A stretch of DNA of 64,000 bases from Paenibacillus alginolyticus DSM 5050 = NBRC 15375 (GCF_000422905.1 NZ_AUGY01000004.1:124001-188000); one strand, 5' to 3'; counted from the stretch's first letter, positions 44,338 through 54,046 are shown. The notes: generated by a model from the letters alone, not told the origin. Numbers and translations are program-made.

Positions 44338-47040
44338 ATGGATGTCGTTTACCAATTTGAAGAAGTAGCGAGACTTCCCTTGCCCGGGGATAACTGCGCC
44401 GTTGCGATTCAGCAACTGAACGCCGGTACCGTCATTCAGTATGAAGACCAAATCCTCACCTTGGATTACACGGTTATGGAAGGCCATCGATTTGCGGTGA
44501 AAGCGATTGCTTCTGGCGAAGATTTGCTTTCGTGGCATCTGCCTTTCGGCGTGGCGCTTAAGCCGATTCAGCCCGGCAACTATGTGATCAACGAAACAGT
44601 ACGTGGAGCGCTCAGTGTGCGCCAGTTGACATTCGCAGTGCCGGCGGAGCCCAATTTCGCGGATCAAGTTTCTCCTTATATCCTTGACGAGGAGAACTTT
44701 CGGCCGGCTCAGGCATCGCCAGTTTATGAGGATACGCGCACATTCATGGGATACCGCCGCCATGAAGATCGCGGGGTTGGCACCCGGAACTACATCGTAC
44801 TGCTCGGCACCACCTCGCATACGGGGAGCTACGTGAATGAGCTTGCCTCTCGTCTGCAAAGTGAATGGAAGAACGATTCGAATATAGACGGGTTCGTTCC
44901 CGTCGCTCATACGGAGGGCGGCACAGAGAAGCCGAATAATGTGGACTTGCTGCTGCGGACGCTCTCAGGTTTCATGGTCAACCCGAACGTCGGAGCGGTA
45001 TTGGTTGTCGATTATGGCAATGAATCGGTCACGAACAAGATGGTAGAGGCTTATGCACGCGAGCATAACTATCCGATCGATGAAGTGCTGCATAAGTTCG
45101 TGTCGCTTACAGGCAGCTTTGAAGAGGAACTGGTTAAAGGTGAAGCGATAGTGCGGGAATGGCTGTCAACGGTTAACACGATGCAGCGGACGCCTGAATC
45201 CATCCGCCACTTGCGAATCGGCTTGCAGTGCGGCGGTTCGGACGCATTTTCCGGCGTATCCGCGAATCCGCTGCTCGGTTGGGTTTCAGAACAATTGGTG
45301 CGTTACGGCGGTGCGGCTAGTCTAGCCGAAACGGATGAATTGATTGGCGCGGAGCCCTATGTTCTGTCAAAAGTACGTAACGTGGAAACCGCGCGCAAAT
45401 TTCTGGAACTTGTGAACCGATTTAAGGAGCGCACTTCCTGGCACGGCACAAGTGCGGAAGGTAACCCGTCAGGCGGCAACATGTACCGCGGTCTGTACAA
45501 CATCTATCTGAAATCTATAGGCGCCGCTATGAAGAAAGATCCGACAACGCGAATCGATTACGCAACGGAGTACGGAGAGCTCATGAAGGATGGCGGCTAC
45601 TATTTCATGGACAGCCCTGGCAATGATCTGGAGAGCATCGCCGGACAGGTAGCCGCCGGTTGTAACATGATTTTCTTTACAACGGGAAATGGTTCGATTA
45701 CCAACTTTCCGTATGTGCCTACGGTCAAGGTGGTCACGACAACTCGCCGCTTCCAATTGCTGTCGAACGATATGGATGTGAACGCGGGGCAGTATCTGGA
45801 AGGCAAGTCGATGGATGAGCTGGGCCAAGAGGTATTTGAGTTGGCGCTCCAAATTGCTTCTGGTCAGCGAAGCGTCGGCGAGAAAGCGGGTCATGCCCAA
45901 GTACAAATTTGGCGTAACTGGCAGCAGAACGATGCAAGTCGGCTGGAGTCGCTGCTTCATACTCCTGTACCGACAGGAGCTCCGATAGAAATTGAAGATA
46001 AGGCCGTCACGATAGCTAACTCGGTTCAATTTTCCTTTACTCGGCATCGCGATCGGCAGTCCAGTGACAATATCGGCTTAATTGTGCCGACAAGTCTTTG
46101 CGCCGGACAGGTAGCGGGCATGATTACACGGCGCCTGAACGAGCAACGAGCAGGGCAGCCTGAGCTCTCTCGCTTTGTCACACTGGCGCACACGGAAGGC
46201 TGCGGCACCTCGGGGGGGCCAGCCGAATCACTGTTTGCCCGCACGATGATTGGCTATATTACGCATCCGATGGTGAAGCATTGTTTGCTGCTGGAGCATG
46301 GCTGTGAGAAAACGCATAACGACTACATGCGCCATCAGATGGATGTGATGGGTGTCGATGCGAGCCGTCTTGGTTATGCCAGCATCCAGCTCGACGGCGG
46401 AATTGCCAAGGTGAGTGAAAAGGTTGAGGCCTGGTTCGCCGATCGATTGGTTGCGGCCGATCCTGCGGAGAAGGTGACGGTCGGTCTGGAAGGGCTGCGC
46501 ATCGGGATCGTAAGCGTTGGTGCCATTAACAAAGATGCCGGCGAGCAGCTGGGGCTACTAACCAAGATGATTGTCGGGGCCGGAGGCTTGGTCGTCGTTC
46601 CTGAGAACAGCGGATTACTTGCCGAGAATGCGTTCCGTCAGCATCTATTTAGCACGTCTCAAGTTCGGCCGTCTATTGCCTATGGAGAACACGTCCGCCG
46701 AAACGGTTTCCACATTATGGAGACTCCAACAACGCATGGGGTGGAGACGATCACAGGACTCGCCGCCACAGGTGTGGAATTAATAATCGCGCTGATCGGT
46801 GATCGTCCGATGCAGACGCATCCTTTCGTCCCAATGCTGCAAGTGACGCCGGAACAGGCCGTGCTGCATAAACATAAGCAAGATGTCGATTTGGTACTCG
46901 AGGGCAACCCGGGCATATGGGTGAATCATATTCTTGAGCGAAGCAAAGAAATTTTGGAACATTCTTATGTACCGCGTCTCTATCAGAAAGGAAATATCGA
47001 TTTTCAAATGACACGAGGCTTTTTGGGTGTGTCGTTATAA
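44338..47040 (+). CDS. UxaA (altronate dehydratase) family protein, double length
   Basis: 900 residues against about 500 for altronate dehydratase. Residues 1-90 are an SAF domain. A first UxaA module (about 135-505) has GLQCGGSDAFSGVSANPLLG, but reads AHTEGG where the family has HTEGC and FFTTGNGS where it has CTTGRG. A second UxaA-like module (about 560-890) keeps AHTEGCGTSGG and LLEHGCEKTHNDYM. The halves thus retain different metal-site cysteines. Probable role: Fe-dependent dehydration of a sugar acid in the cytoplasm, working with the following reductase. Start follows AAAGGAGCC. Confidence 0.8.
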   Translation: MDVVYQFEEVARLPLPGDNCAVAIQQLNAGTVIQYEDQILTLDYTVMEGHRFAVKAIASGEDLLSWHLPFGVALKPIQPGNYVINETVRGALSVRQLTFAVPAEPNFADQVSPYILDEENFRPAQASPVYEDTRTFMGYRRHEDRGVGTRNYIVLLGTTSHTGSYVNELASRLQSEWKNDSNIDGFVPVAHTEGGTEKPNNVDLLLRTLSGFMVNPNVGAVLVVDYGNESVTNKMVEAYAREHNYPIDEVLHKFVSLTGSFEEELVKGEAIVREWLSTVNTMQRTPESIRHLRIGLQCGGSDAFSGVSANPLLGWVSEQLVRYGGAASLAETDELIGAEPYVLSKVRNVETARKFLELVNRFKERTSWHGTSAEGNPSGGNMYRGLYNIYLKSIGAAMKKDPTTRIDYATEYGELMKDGGYYFMDSPGNDLESIAGQVAAGCNMIFFTTGNGSITNFPYVPTVKVVTTTRRFQLLSNDMDVNAGQYLEGKSMDELGQEVFELALQIASGQRSVGEKAGHAQVQIWRNWQQNDASRLESLLHTPVPTGAPIEIEDKAVTIANSVQFSFTRHRDRQSSDNIGLIVPTSLCAGQVAGMITRRLNEQRAGQPELSRFVTLAHTEGCGTSGGPAESLFARTMIGYITHPMVKHCLLLEHGCEKTHNDYMRHQMDVMGVDASRLGYASIQLDGGIAKVSEKVEAWFADRLVAADPAEKVTVGLEGLRIGIVSVGAINKDAGEQLGLLTKMIVGAGGLVVVPENSGLLAENAFRQHLFSTSQVRPSIAYGEHVRRNGFHIMETPTTHGVETITGLAATGVELIIALIGDRPMQTHPFVPMLQVTPEQAVLHKHKQDVDLVLEGNPGIWVNHILERSKEILEHSYVPRLYQKGNIDFQMTRGFLGVSL

Positions 47041-47072
47041 TGCAGACAATATCAGAAAGCGAGGAACACTCC

Positions 47073-48038
47073 ATGACGAACGCATTATTATCCCAACGGC
47101 TGCTTGGCAGTACTGGCCTACTCATATCACCGCTATGTATTGGAGCCGCTCCGCTCGGGGATATGCCGGAGACCTTTCAATATAGCACGTCGGAAGAACA
47201 GGCATTGGTAACGTTGCGCACCGCCTTCGAAAGCCCAATCAACTTTCTGGATACGGCTGCGGCATACGGCGAAGGCGAGAGCGAACGGCGAATCGGTAAG
47301 GCCATTCATGCGAATGGTGGTCTTCCCGCAGGTTACGTGTTGGCAACCAAAGCCGATCGCGACTTTATGACCGGAGACTTCAGCGGCGAACAGATCAAAC
47401 GTTCCATCGAAGGAAGCCTCGAACGCTTAGGACTTGATCGTCTGCAATACGTTTACATCCACGATCCTGAACATACCACCTTCGAAAATGTGATGGGATC
47501 CGGCGGACCGTTAGAAGTACTGCAAAAGTTTCAAAAGCAGGGAGTCATCGATCACATCGGCATATCCGGCGGACCGATCGATATGCTCATTCGTTATGTC
47601 GAAACGGGAGAATTCAGTGCGGTTGAAACTCATAATCGATATACGCTGCTCAATCGGGCTGCCGAACCTTTGCTTGATGTCGCGAGTCGTATGGGCGTGG
47701 CGGTTATTAACGCCGCTCCTTATGGCAGTGGCATATTGGCCAAAGGTCCGGAAGCATACGCACGTTATGCCTATAGCGAAGCTCCGCCACTCGTATTGGA
47801 GAGAGCGCGTATGTTCGCCAAGGTTTGCCTGGAATTCGATGTTCCGCTTGCCGCCGCAGCACTTCAATTTTCGCTTCGCGACCCGCGGATCGCTAGTACG
47901 GTCGTCGGCATGAGTAAACCGGAACGGGTAGCCCAGACGTTGGAGCTCGCGAATTACCCGATTGCCCCTGAGCTATGGCCGGCGCTTGATGCCTTTGGCT
48001 ATGATACGGAAGATCCCGAAGAGAATCGATTTGCTTAG
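47073..48038 (+). CDS. Aldo/keto reductase (D-threo-aldose 1-dehydrogenase/L-fucose dehydrogenase type)
   Basis: 321 residues from ATG 47073, which follows GCGAGG; ATG 47040, overlapping the previous stop, lacks a ribosome site. TIM-barrel enzyme with NFLDTAAAYGEGESE (catalytic Asp and Tyr), VLATKADRD (Lys) and YIHDPEH (His). This branch oxidises aldoses such as L-fucose or D-arabinose to lactones, or pyridoxal. Together with the UxaA-type dehydratase it suggests a non-phosphorylative aldose route: aldose to aldonate to 2-keto-3-deoxy acid. Confidence 0.85.
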   Translation: MTNALLSQRLLGSTGLLISPLCIGAAPLGDMPETFQYSTSEEQALVTLRTAFESPINFLDTAAAYGEGESERRIGKAIHANGGLPAGYVLATKADRDFMTGDFSGEQIKRSIEGSLERLGLDRLQYVYIHDPEHTTFENVMGSGGPLEVLQKFQKQGVIDHIGISGGPIDMLIRYVETGEFSAVETHNRYTLLNRAAEPLLDVASRMGVAVINAAPYGSGILAKGPEAYARYAYSEAPPLVLERARMFAKVCLEFDVPLAAAALQFSLRDPRIASTVVGMSKPERVAQTLELANYPIAPELWPALDAFGYDTEDPEENRFA

Positions 48039-48115
48039 TGGGTGGGGGTAGATCATGGTCATCGAGATCGATTCGTGACCGAGCTGCCTTGGTGATTCAT
48101 TAACTTGGAACAATA

Positions 48116-48156
48116 ATCTCGTCCCTAAGAGAATGTCTTTGGGGCGGGATTTTTTA
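48116..48156 (+). terminator. Rho-independent terminator
   Basis: ATCTCGTCCCTAAGA faces TCTTTGGGGCGGGAT (several G-T wobbles), followed by TTTTTTAG, 80 bases after the reductase gene. The rest of 48157-48378 holds no gene. Confidence 0.8.
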
Positions 48157-48378
48157 GTTGCTATAAAAAGATGATTTACACTGGAATTAACTTGGACGCA
48201 GTCGTAACCGGACAGTCCACAAAAAACCAATAATGCAAGAGCTTTTGCTTACCCGATTAATTCCCTGCCAGTTATCATTCGAAGCTGAGGATAAGTATAG
48301 TGGCATAGTTAAATCACAATTTCTGGGTATTTGCTATCCATCTTAAATTCTTGCATCACAAGTGCGAAAGAATAAGCC

Positions 48379-48421
48379 TTTCAAAGTACAGTGCTTTATG
48401 TTAGTATCAACATGTCTGACA
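48379..48421 (+). promoter_or_regulatory. Promoter and LutR-type operator of the lut operon
   Basis: TTTCAA (48379-48384) and TAGTAT (48402-48407) are 17 bases apart. The palindrome TGTCTGACA (48413-48421) lies at the expected start of transcription, matching FadR-subfamily operator form. The GntR gene at the end of the operon is the likely repressor. Confidence 0.55.
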
Positions 48422-48456
48422 ACCTGATATCTAATTTTTTAGAAGGGGTGCATTTT

Positions 48457-49185
48457 ATGAAAATATCGTTATTCATTACCTGCTTAAGTGACGCTTTATA
48501 CCCGAAAGTCGGAGAGGCGATATCTCGAATTTTGAGCGATCACGGCATTTTGCTGCATTTCCCGACCATTCAAACTTGCTGCGGGCAGCCTGCTTACAAC
48601 AGCGGCTACTGGGAGGAAGCAAGGGCAACGGCGAAAACAATTCTTGCTGCTTTTGAAGATAGCGACTTCGTCATCTCGGCCTCAGGATCTTGTACGTATA
48701 TGATTCATCACTATGCGAATCTCTTCAAGGATGATCCAGAAATGCAGGACAGAGCCTTGCAATTACAGAACAAAACATATGAGTTCACGCAGTTTCTCGT
48801 AGGTGTACTTGGTATAACTGATCTTGGAGCGAGGTTTCCGCATAAAGTTACGTATCATCCCTCCTGCCACGGCAGCAGGCTTCTTGGTGTGAAGGAAGAA
48901 CCGCTGGCTTTGCTGCGGCAGGTAAAGGAGTTAGAGCTGGTGCCTCTTCCTTTTGCAGAGGATTGCTGTGGATTTGGAGGAACTTTTGCTGTGAAAATGT
49001 CGGATATATCCGGGGCCATGGTGAATGAAAAAGTCGATCATGTGAAGGAAACGGAAGCGGAGGTGCTTGTCGGCCTGGATATGGCCTGTCTGATGAACAT
49101 TGCCGGCAATCTGCGATTCCGAAATGAACCAGTCAAGGTTATGCATCTGGCAGAACTGTTATATGAAGGGGTGAAAAGGGCATGA
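48457..49185 (+). CDS. lutA: L-lactate oxidation iron-sulfur protein LutA
   Basis: 242 residues with two CCG domains (TCCGQPAYNSGYWEEA about residue 37-52 and EDCCGFGGTF about 168), the cysteine-rich Fe-S motif of LutA/YkgE and GlcF-type proteins. With LutB and LutC it oxidises L-lactate to pyruvate. Start ATG follows GAAGGGGTG; the stop overlaps lutB by four bases. Confidence 0.92.
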   Translation: MKISLFITCLSDALYPKVGEAISRILSDHGILLHFPTIQTCCGQPAYNSGYWEEARATAKTILAAFEDSDFVISASGSCTYMIHHYANLFKDDPEMQDRALQLQNKTYEFTQFLVGVLGITDLGARFPHKVTYHPSCHGSRLLGVKEEPLALLRQVKELELVPLPFAEDCCGFGGTFAVKMSDISGAMVNEKVDHVKETEAEVLVGLDMACLMNIAGNLRFRNEPVKVMHLAELLYEGVKRA

Positions 49186-50696
49186 GTCAAAAAGAAGCTG
49201 CAGGGAAGACGGTCAAGGAGCGGGCAGATCAGGCGCTGAACGACGAGTTCCTTCGCAAAGCGGTTATGTTTACGACAGAACGGCTGCGGAACGGTAAACT
49301 TAAAGCCGCGGAAGAACACGGGAACTGGGAGGAATGGCGTGAAAGAGGCAGGCAAATTCGGCTGCATACCATCGCCCACCTGGATTATTACTTACATACG
49401 TTTGTTGAAAATGCTCGAGAGAACGGTGTCCATGTTCATTTTGCCGAGACGGCCGATGATGCTGTGAAGCTATCCTTGACCATCGCCAAAGAGAAAGCGG
49501 CCCGGACCGTCGTTAAGTCCAAATCCATGGTTACAGAGGAGCTGCATTTGAATCAGGCGCTTGCCTCTATTGGCGTTGAGGCCATTGAAACGGATTTAGG
49601 CGAATATATTATTCAATTGGCCGATGAAACGCCCTCCCATATCATCATTCCGGCGATTCACAAAAACCGGTATCAGATTGCTGACTTATTATCCAAGGAA
49701 GCAGGGGAGACCTTACCGCCCGATACGACGATATTGGCAGGATTTGTTCGCAGAAAACTGCGGGAAAAATTTCTGGAGGCGGATATTGGCATCACGGGCT
49801 GCAACTTTGCTATCGCGGAAAGCGGGTCTATTGTTCTGTTTGAAAATGAAGGCAACGCGCGTATGGTTTCCACCGTGCCCAAGACACAAATAACACTCAT
49901 GGGCATGGAACGGATTATACCAAGTTGGATGGATTTGGAGGTCATGGCGACACTGCTGCCGCGTTCGGCTACCGGCCAGAAGCTGACCGTCTACATGTCC
50001 GGAATTACAGGACCGCGGCGTGGGCCCGATGCAGATGGTCCGGAGGAGATGCATATTATCATCGTCGACAACGGGCGCTCTTTGCAGCTTGGTGATCCGG
50101 AATTTCAGGAGCTTCTCAATTGCATCCGCTGCGGGGCCTGTCTGAATGCATGCCCCGTTTATCGTCATATTGGCGGTCACGCCTATGGGGGCACCTACAG
50201 CGGCCCGATTGGGGCGGTGTTAACTCCAGCGCTCCAGAAGAACACAGCGGATTGGGACGACATTGCCAATGCTTCCAGTCTTTGCGGCGCTTGTTACGAA
50301 GCTTGTCCTGTGAAAATACCGCTCCACGATATGCTTGTCGCACTGCGTCGGCGCAAAGTGGAGCAGGGGCATGGCGACAAACTTGAACAAGCCGGGATGA
50401 AAGGCTTCGCAGCCATCCTGGGCAGCGCAAAGCGATTTAATACCGTATTGAAACTGGCACGTATCGGCCAGAAGATGGTCGTTCGCGATCAAGGTATTCG
50501 ACTGCGTGTAGGGCCATTAAAAGGATGGAATACGTATCGAGTTGCACCTAGTCTGCCTAAAGCTTCTTTTCGAGACAGCTGGGGCACGCTTGAACACCAA
50601 ATACGTCAAGAATTTAAAGGAATCGACCCAGTTTTGCACAATCGTATGCAGGATGCGTTGACAAAGAGAAAAAACCAAGGAGGACATCAAGGATGA
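49182..50696 (+). CDS. lutB: L-lactate oxidation iron-sulfur protein LutB
   Basis: 504 residues. An N-terminal LUD domain (about 70-300; GITGCNFAIAESGSIVLFEN) is followed by a ferredoxin-like region with two cluster motifs (CIRCGACLNACPVY and CGACYEACPVKIP) and a C-terminal DUF3390-type tail. Length and order match LutB/YkgF. It overlaps lutA and lutC by four bases each, a tightly coupled operon. Confidence 0.94.
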   Translation: MSQKEAAGKTVKERADQALNDEFLRKAVMFTTERLRNGKLKAAEEHGNWEEWRERGRQIRLHTIAHLDYYLHTFVENARENGVHVHFAETADDAVKLSLTIAKEKAARTVVKSKSMVTEELHLNQALASIGVEAIETDLGEYIIQLADETPSHIIIPAIHKNRYQIADLLSKEAGETLPPDTTILAGFVRRKLREKFLEADIGITGCNFAIAESGSIVLFENEGNARMVSTVPKTQITLMGMERIIPSWMDLEVMATLLPRSATGQKLTVYMSGITGPRRGPDADGPEEMHIIIVDNGRSLQLGDPEFQELLNCIRCGACLNACPVYRHIGGHAYGGTYSGPIGAVLTPALQKNTADWDDIANASSLCGACYEACPVKIPLHDMLVALRRRKVEQGHGDKLEQAGMKGFAAILGSAKRFNTVLKLARIGQKMVVRDQGIRLRVGPLKGWNTYRVAPSLPKASFRDSWGTLEHQIRQEFKGIDPVLHNRMQDALTKRKNQGGHQG

Positions 50697-51418
50697 GTGA
50701 GCGCAGTCAAGCATGGCTGGCACAATTGGACTCTCAGTCAGCTAAGGAACAAGAACGGTTTATGAATGCCATTGCCAGTAAGCTGGGACGAGCAAGAGTC
50801 ATAGAGAAGCCCGTGCATCCCAATCGGGGAGCACCGGATTTCTGGCATAAATTCGAATTGCCGTTGGATGAGAGAATTGAGCAGTTTACGATGAATTTTC
50901 AAGCGGCAGGAGGTTATGTCGTTAGGCTTGCTTCGATGGAGAAAGCGAAATTAGCGATAATCGATATCGTGCAATCATTAGGCGTTAACCGGATTATCCA
51001 TCAGGATCAACCTGAGCTGAATGCCCTTCATCTTAGCGATGTGTTATCGGAAGCGCAGATTTCCGCGTGGAATACGGACAGTCGGGAAAGCTGGAAAGCC
51101 GCAGCTGCCGCGGCCGACCTTGGCATCGTTCTTGCAGATGCAGCAGCGGCTTACACCGGATCGCTAACTGTGTTATCATCAAAGGAAAAGGGAAGATCGG
51201 TTAGTCTGCTTCCTACATCTTTGATCGTCATTCTTCCTGTGGAACGGCTGAAGACCCGACTAGGGGAGATTCTGATTCAATTCGATCAATCGGCAAGGAA
51301 GGATCTTCCCGCTGGCATTCACTTTATTTCAGGTCCTAGCCGCTCGGCGGATATTGAGAACGATTTAACCATAGGCGTTCATGGCCCTGGTATCGTGCAT
51401 GTGCTAATCATCGGGTAA
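50693..51418 (+). CDS. lutC: L-lactate oxidation protein LutC
   Basis: 241 residues, mostly one LUD domain (ADLGIVLADAAAAYTGSLTVLS near residue 140 and FISGPSRSADIENDLTIGVH near the end). It is the third subunit of the lactate oxidase system. Start overlaps lutB (ATGA). The regulator gene begins 13 bases after its stop. Confidence 0.92.
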   Translation: MSERSQAWLAQLDSQSAKEQERFMNAIASKLGRARVIEKPVHPNRGAPDFWHKFELPLDERIEQFTMNFQAAGGYVVRLASMEKAKLAIIDIVQSLGVNRIIHQDQPELNALHLSDVLSEAQISAWNTDSRESWKAAAAAADLGIVLADAAAAYTGSLTVLSSKEKGRSVSLLPTSLIVILPVERLKTRLGEILIQFDQSARKDLPAGIHFISGPSRSADIENDLTIGVHGPGIVHVLIIG

Positions 51419-51431
51419 AAGAGGTTATAGC

Positions 51432-52139
51432 ATGGAAGTCAATAAGCTGCTCAAACGCAATCATTATGACGAAATGGCTGATCAAATTAAGCAAATGATT
51501 CTGCAGGGACAACTCCAAACAGGCGATAAACTCCCGTCTACGAAAGAACTGTCCGAGCGATTTGGAGTTGGACGTTCCACGGCGCGTGAAGCACTCAGTG
51601 CGTTAAAAGCCATGGGACTTATCGAAATCCGGCAGGGAGGCGGCTGCAGAGTGATCAGCCAAGTGCCTACCGAGGTCTTATTGCCGGAGATGGCTTCCTT
51701 GCGGATGAATCGAACGACGCTGCTTGAATTAATGGAAGTCAGACAATCCCTAGAGGTGTCGATTGCCGCGATTGCCGCCAAGAATAGAACAGAGCAGGAT
51801 TTGCATCAGCTTCATCTCGTTCTGAACGAAATGGTAAGCGCTGTAGGTAATGATATTGAAGGCGAGAGAACGGATGTATCCTTCCATGTGATGCTGGTTC
51901 AAGCCACTCATAATGCCATTATGGAACGAACCTGTCAATCCATCATGAAGCCGATGGAATCGATGATCCGGGATATTCGCCGAGCTGAATTGTACGCCAA
52001 TCAGGATGTGGCCATTCAGCTTTTGAAAGAACATACACGGATTTACGAGGCTATTCGCAGGGGGGATCAAGAGCAGGCATCTCAAGCGATGAGATCGCAT
52101 TTGGAGCATGTGGAAAGCATCTTGGTCAAATATATTTGA
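51432..52139 (+). CDS. lutR: GntR family (FadR subfamily) regulator of the lut operon
   Basis: 235 residues: winged helix (LSERFGVGRSTAREALSALKAMGLIEIRQGGG, residues about 32-63) and FCD ligand-binding domain (about 85-225, LMEVRQSLEVSIAAIAA). In Bacillus, LutR represses lutABC and L-lactate relieves repression. Being last in the operon here rather than separate, it would be autoregulated through the operator before lutA. Confidence 0.85.
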   Translation: MEVNKLLKRNHYDEMADQIKQMILQGQLQTGDKLPSTKELSERFGVGRSTAREALSALKAMGLIEIRQGGGCRVISQVPTEVLLPEMASLRMNRTTLLELMEVRQSLEVSIAAIAAKNRTEQDLHQLHLVLNEMVSAVGNDIEGERTDVSFHVMLVQATHNAIMERTCQSIMKPMESMIRDIRRAELYANQDVAIQLLKEHTRIYEAIRRGDQEQASQAMRSHLEHVESILVKYI

Positions 52140-52237
52140 CACTTAGTACTGTGAGGGATAGTCATGGAAAGAAAGTATTGGGTTCCAACTCTAGAACGGG
52201 CGAACAATGTGCTTCTGGAGCTTGCGGGGCAATCAAC

Positions 52238-52504
52238 GAAGTGACGGTAGCTTTTACGATGAGCGCTTTTACATTTGAAGGCGGGAGATCGCTCAAGCTG
52301 ATGGGTTCCCTTGGTCAAATCAGAGCGGACATGGAAAGGAATGAAATCGAGGTCACGAGCTTTGTGACAAGAGAGATGGGAGCATTACGGGAAGTTCGTT
52401 GATTATTGTTTCCATTTCGCAAAACAGACTTATGGTGCTCCGCTTGAGAAAAGCATCGAATTGATTCAGAAAAGCGGCGGCTCTGCTGTGAGAGATTGGA
52501 TTTG
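52238..52504 (+). pseudogene. Gfo/Idh/MocA oxidoreductase fragment and unidentified remnant
   Basis: Bases 52238-52371 encode EVTVAFTMSAFTFEGGRSLK then LMGSLGQIRADMERNEIEVT, the beta-sheet core of the C-terminal domain of sugar-type Gfo/Idh/MocA dehydrogenases; the NAD domain is missing. From about 52399 another frame reads FVDYCFHFAKQTYGAPLEKS then IELIQKSGGSAVRDWI-stop, which I do not recognise. Confidence 0.55.
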
Positions 52505-52603
52505 AAAGTGTCTGGCGGAACGGACTGGCATGGTATGGCTCGTCTGAAAAATCCTTTATATTTTGTCGGAAATATTCGCATCGTTTGATTTTGTTGCTGT
52601 AGG

Positions 52604-52646
52604 CTGTTTGCAAGGGTATTAACGCCGTTGCAAGCAGTTTTTTCAT
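52604..52646 (+). terminator. Rho-independent terminator
   Basis: CTGTTTGCAA pairs with TTGCAAGCAG (one G-T) across a 14-nt loop, followed by TTTTTTCATT. Confidence 0.7.
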
Positions 52647-52689
52647 TTTTGCGGATGCATCATCAATCAGACGTAGTACTATTTGAAGG

Positions 52690-53220
52690 AATTTACGTTG
52701 CTTCGTGTTCACAACCTCAAAAAATTCGACAATACGGGGGAAGATCTCGAGGATTTGATCTCGATCGGGTCGATCGGATTGATAAAGGCGATCGAGTCGT
52801 TTTCGCCGAACAAAGGGACCAAGCTCGGACGTTCGCGGCTCGCTGTATTGAGAACGAGATCCTTATGCATCTGCGTTCACTGAAGAAAACGCGTAAAGAT
52901 GTGTTTTGCATGATCCCATCGGAACAGACAAATAGGGGAATGAAATTACGCTCATCGACATTCTCGGTACGGAAGCTGATGACGTAGTGGATAAGGTGCA
53001 GCTCAAGATAGAGAAGAACAAAATATATCGGAACTTGGAGATTTTGGACGATCGCGAGAAAGAAGTCGTCGTCGGCCGGTTTGGGCTGGAGCTGGGAGGG
53101 GAAGAGCGAACGCAGCGGGAGATTGCGAAGGAGTTCGGCATCAGTCGCTCCTATGTGTCGCGGATTGAGAAGCGGGCGCTTATGAAGCTGTATCATGAGT
53201 TTTATAAAGCGAAGCGGTAA
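52690..53220 (+). pseudogene. sigK: sigK fragment 2, reaching the natural C-terminus, frameshifted
   Basis: It begins at the same point as the other two copies (ATTTACGTTGCTTCGT). It reads [20 protein letters not shown] and [10 protein letters not shown], loses two bases near 52827 (compare copy 1), continues in the next frame with [18 protein letters not shown], shifts again at DV, and ends in a third frame with [38 protein letters not shown] and [11 protein letters not shown]. The sigma-4 helix-turn-helix is intact at the end. No functional product is possible. Confidence 0.88.
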
Positions 53221-53279
53221 GATTACAAATCGGATACTTCATTTATTTGGACTCTGTGCAAGTAATGGAGGTGTAGGTT

Positions 53280-53351
53280 ATGTCATTAATCCATATTGAA
53301 AAAGCCAGTAAATACTATACGATGGGCGAGGAAATGATGCCTACCTGGTAG
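53280..53351 (+). pseudogene. ABC transporter ATPase, N-terminal 23 codons only
   Basis: ATG 53280, preceded by GGAGGTGTAGGTT, encodes MSLIHIEKASKYYTMGEEM and stops soon after. This is the usual beginning of MacB/LolD-type export ATPases; the rest is replaced by a solute-binding protein fragment whose frame begins inside these last codons. Confidence 0.55.
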
Positions 53352-53979
53352 ACCCTAAAGCGAATCCGACTTCGGAGGCATTAAAAAAGACAACCCCAGC
53401 CTCTAAGCTTAGCCTCATTGCACCTCCCAAAGGGCCGGATGGCAATTTGGGCAATCCGGAGACGAATGCGGTAGCTGCTGCTCCGCTGCGCGCCTTGTCT
53501 GTGAAGGCGCAAAATCCAGAGAAGCTGTTCCGCTTCCTGGATTGGCTGGTGGATGACAGCGAAGGCGGAGGTTTCAACTTAGGGCTATACGGTGTTGAAG
53601 GAACGGATTATACGTATGACAAGGCGATGAACCTGATTAAGCAATCGACGAGTTATGCCGATCTATACAAGAAAGGCTACAACAACCCAATCCGGATGCA
53701 TTCGTTGTAGACAGACGTTGGACGACGCAGGAAGTTCGAAACGGTATCGAAACGGCATCGAAAAATATTATACCGAACGCGTTCTGGAAGACGGTTCCGG
53801 CTGAGCTGGATTACCCGGATCTCGAAACGAAGCTGTGGGCTGAATACTTCGTTAAGATTGTAACAGGTGTTTGGACCATCGATAAGTTTGACGAGTTCGT
53901 ACAGAAGTACAATCAACAGGGTGGATCGCAAATTGAAAAGCAGGCCAACGAAGAGTGGAAAAAAATGAAGAAGAAATAA
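53336..53979 (+). pseudogene. Solute-binding protein C-terminal fragment, frameshifted
   Basis: No start codon. One frame reads DAYLVDPKANPTSEALKKTT through KLFRFLDWLVDDSEGGGFN to YKKGYNN; a frameshift near 53692 moves it to PDAFVVDRRWTTQEVRNGI and on to EQQ-type C-terminal helices ending EEWKKMKKK at 53979. It covers about 215 C-terminal residues of a sugar-binding lipoprotein. It is followed by a sulfatase gene, so the lost transporter may have handled a sulfated glycan. Confidence 0.75.
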
Positions 53980-53997
53980 GCGTAATAACTGAAGAGT

Positions 53998-54046
53998 ATG
54001 AAGCTGGGGGATACAGTTCAATGGGTTTCCCCCAGCTTCATGCTTT
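53998..54046 (+). terminator. Stem-loop between the binding-protein remnant and the sulfatase
   Basis: ATGAAGCTGGGGG and CCCCCAGCTTCAT form a perfect 13-bp stem. The downstream T tract is short (TGCTTTAA). It could be a terminator of the old transporter operon or an mRNA-stabilising element. Confidence 0.6.

Noticed and set aside
42519..53220. Idea that the sigK fragments mark a skin prophage
   Set aside because: No phage genes or serine recombinase lie between them, and the shared breakpoint near the NLRLVAH codons is not where the Bacillus subtilis skin element splits sigK.
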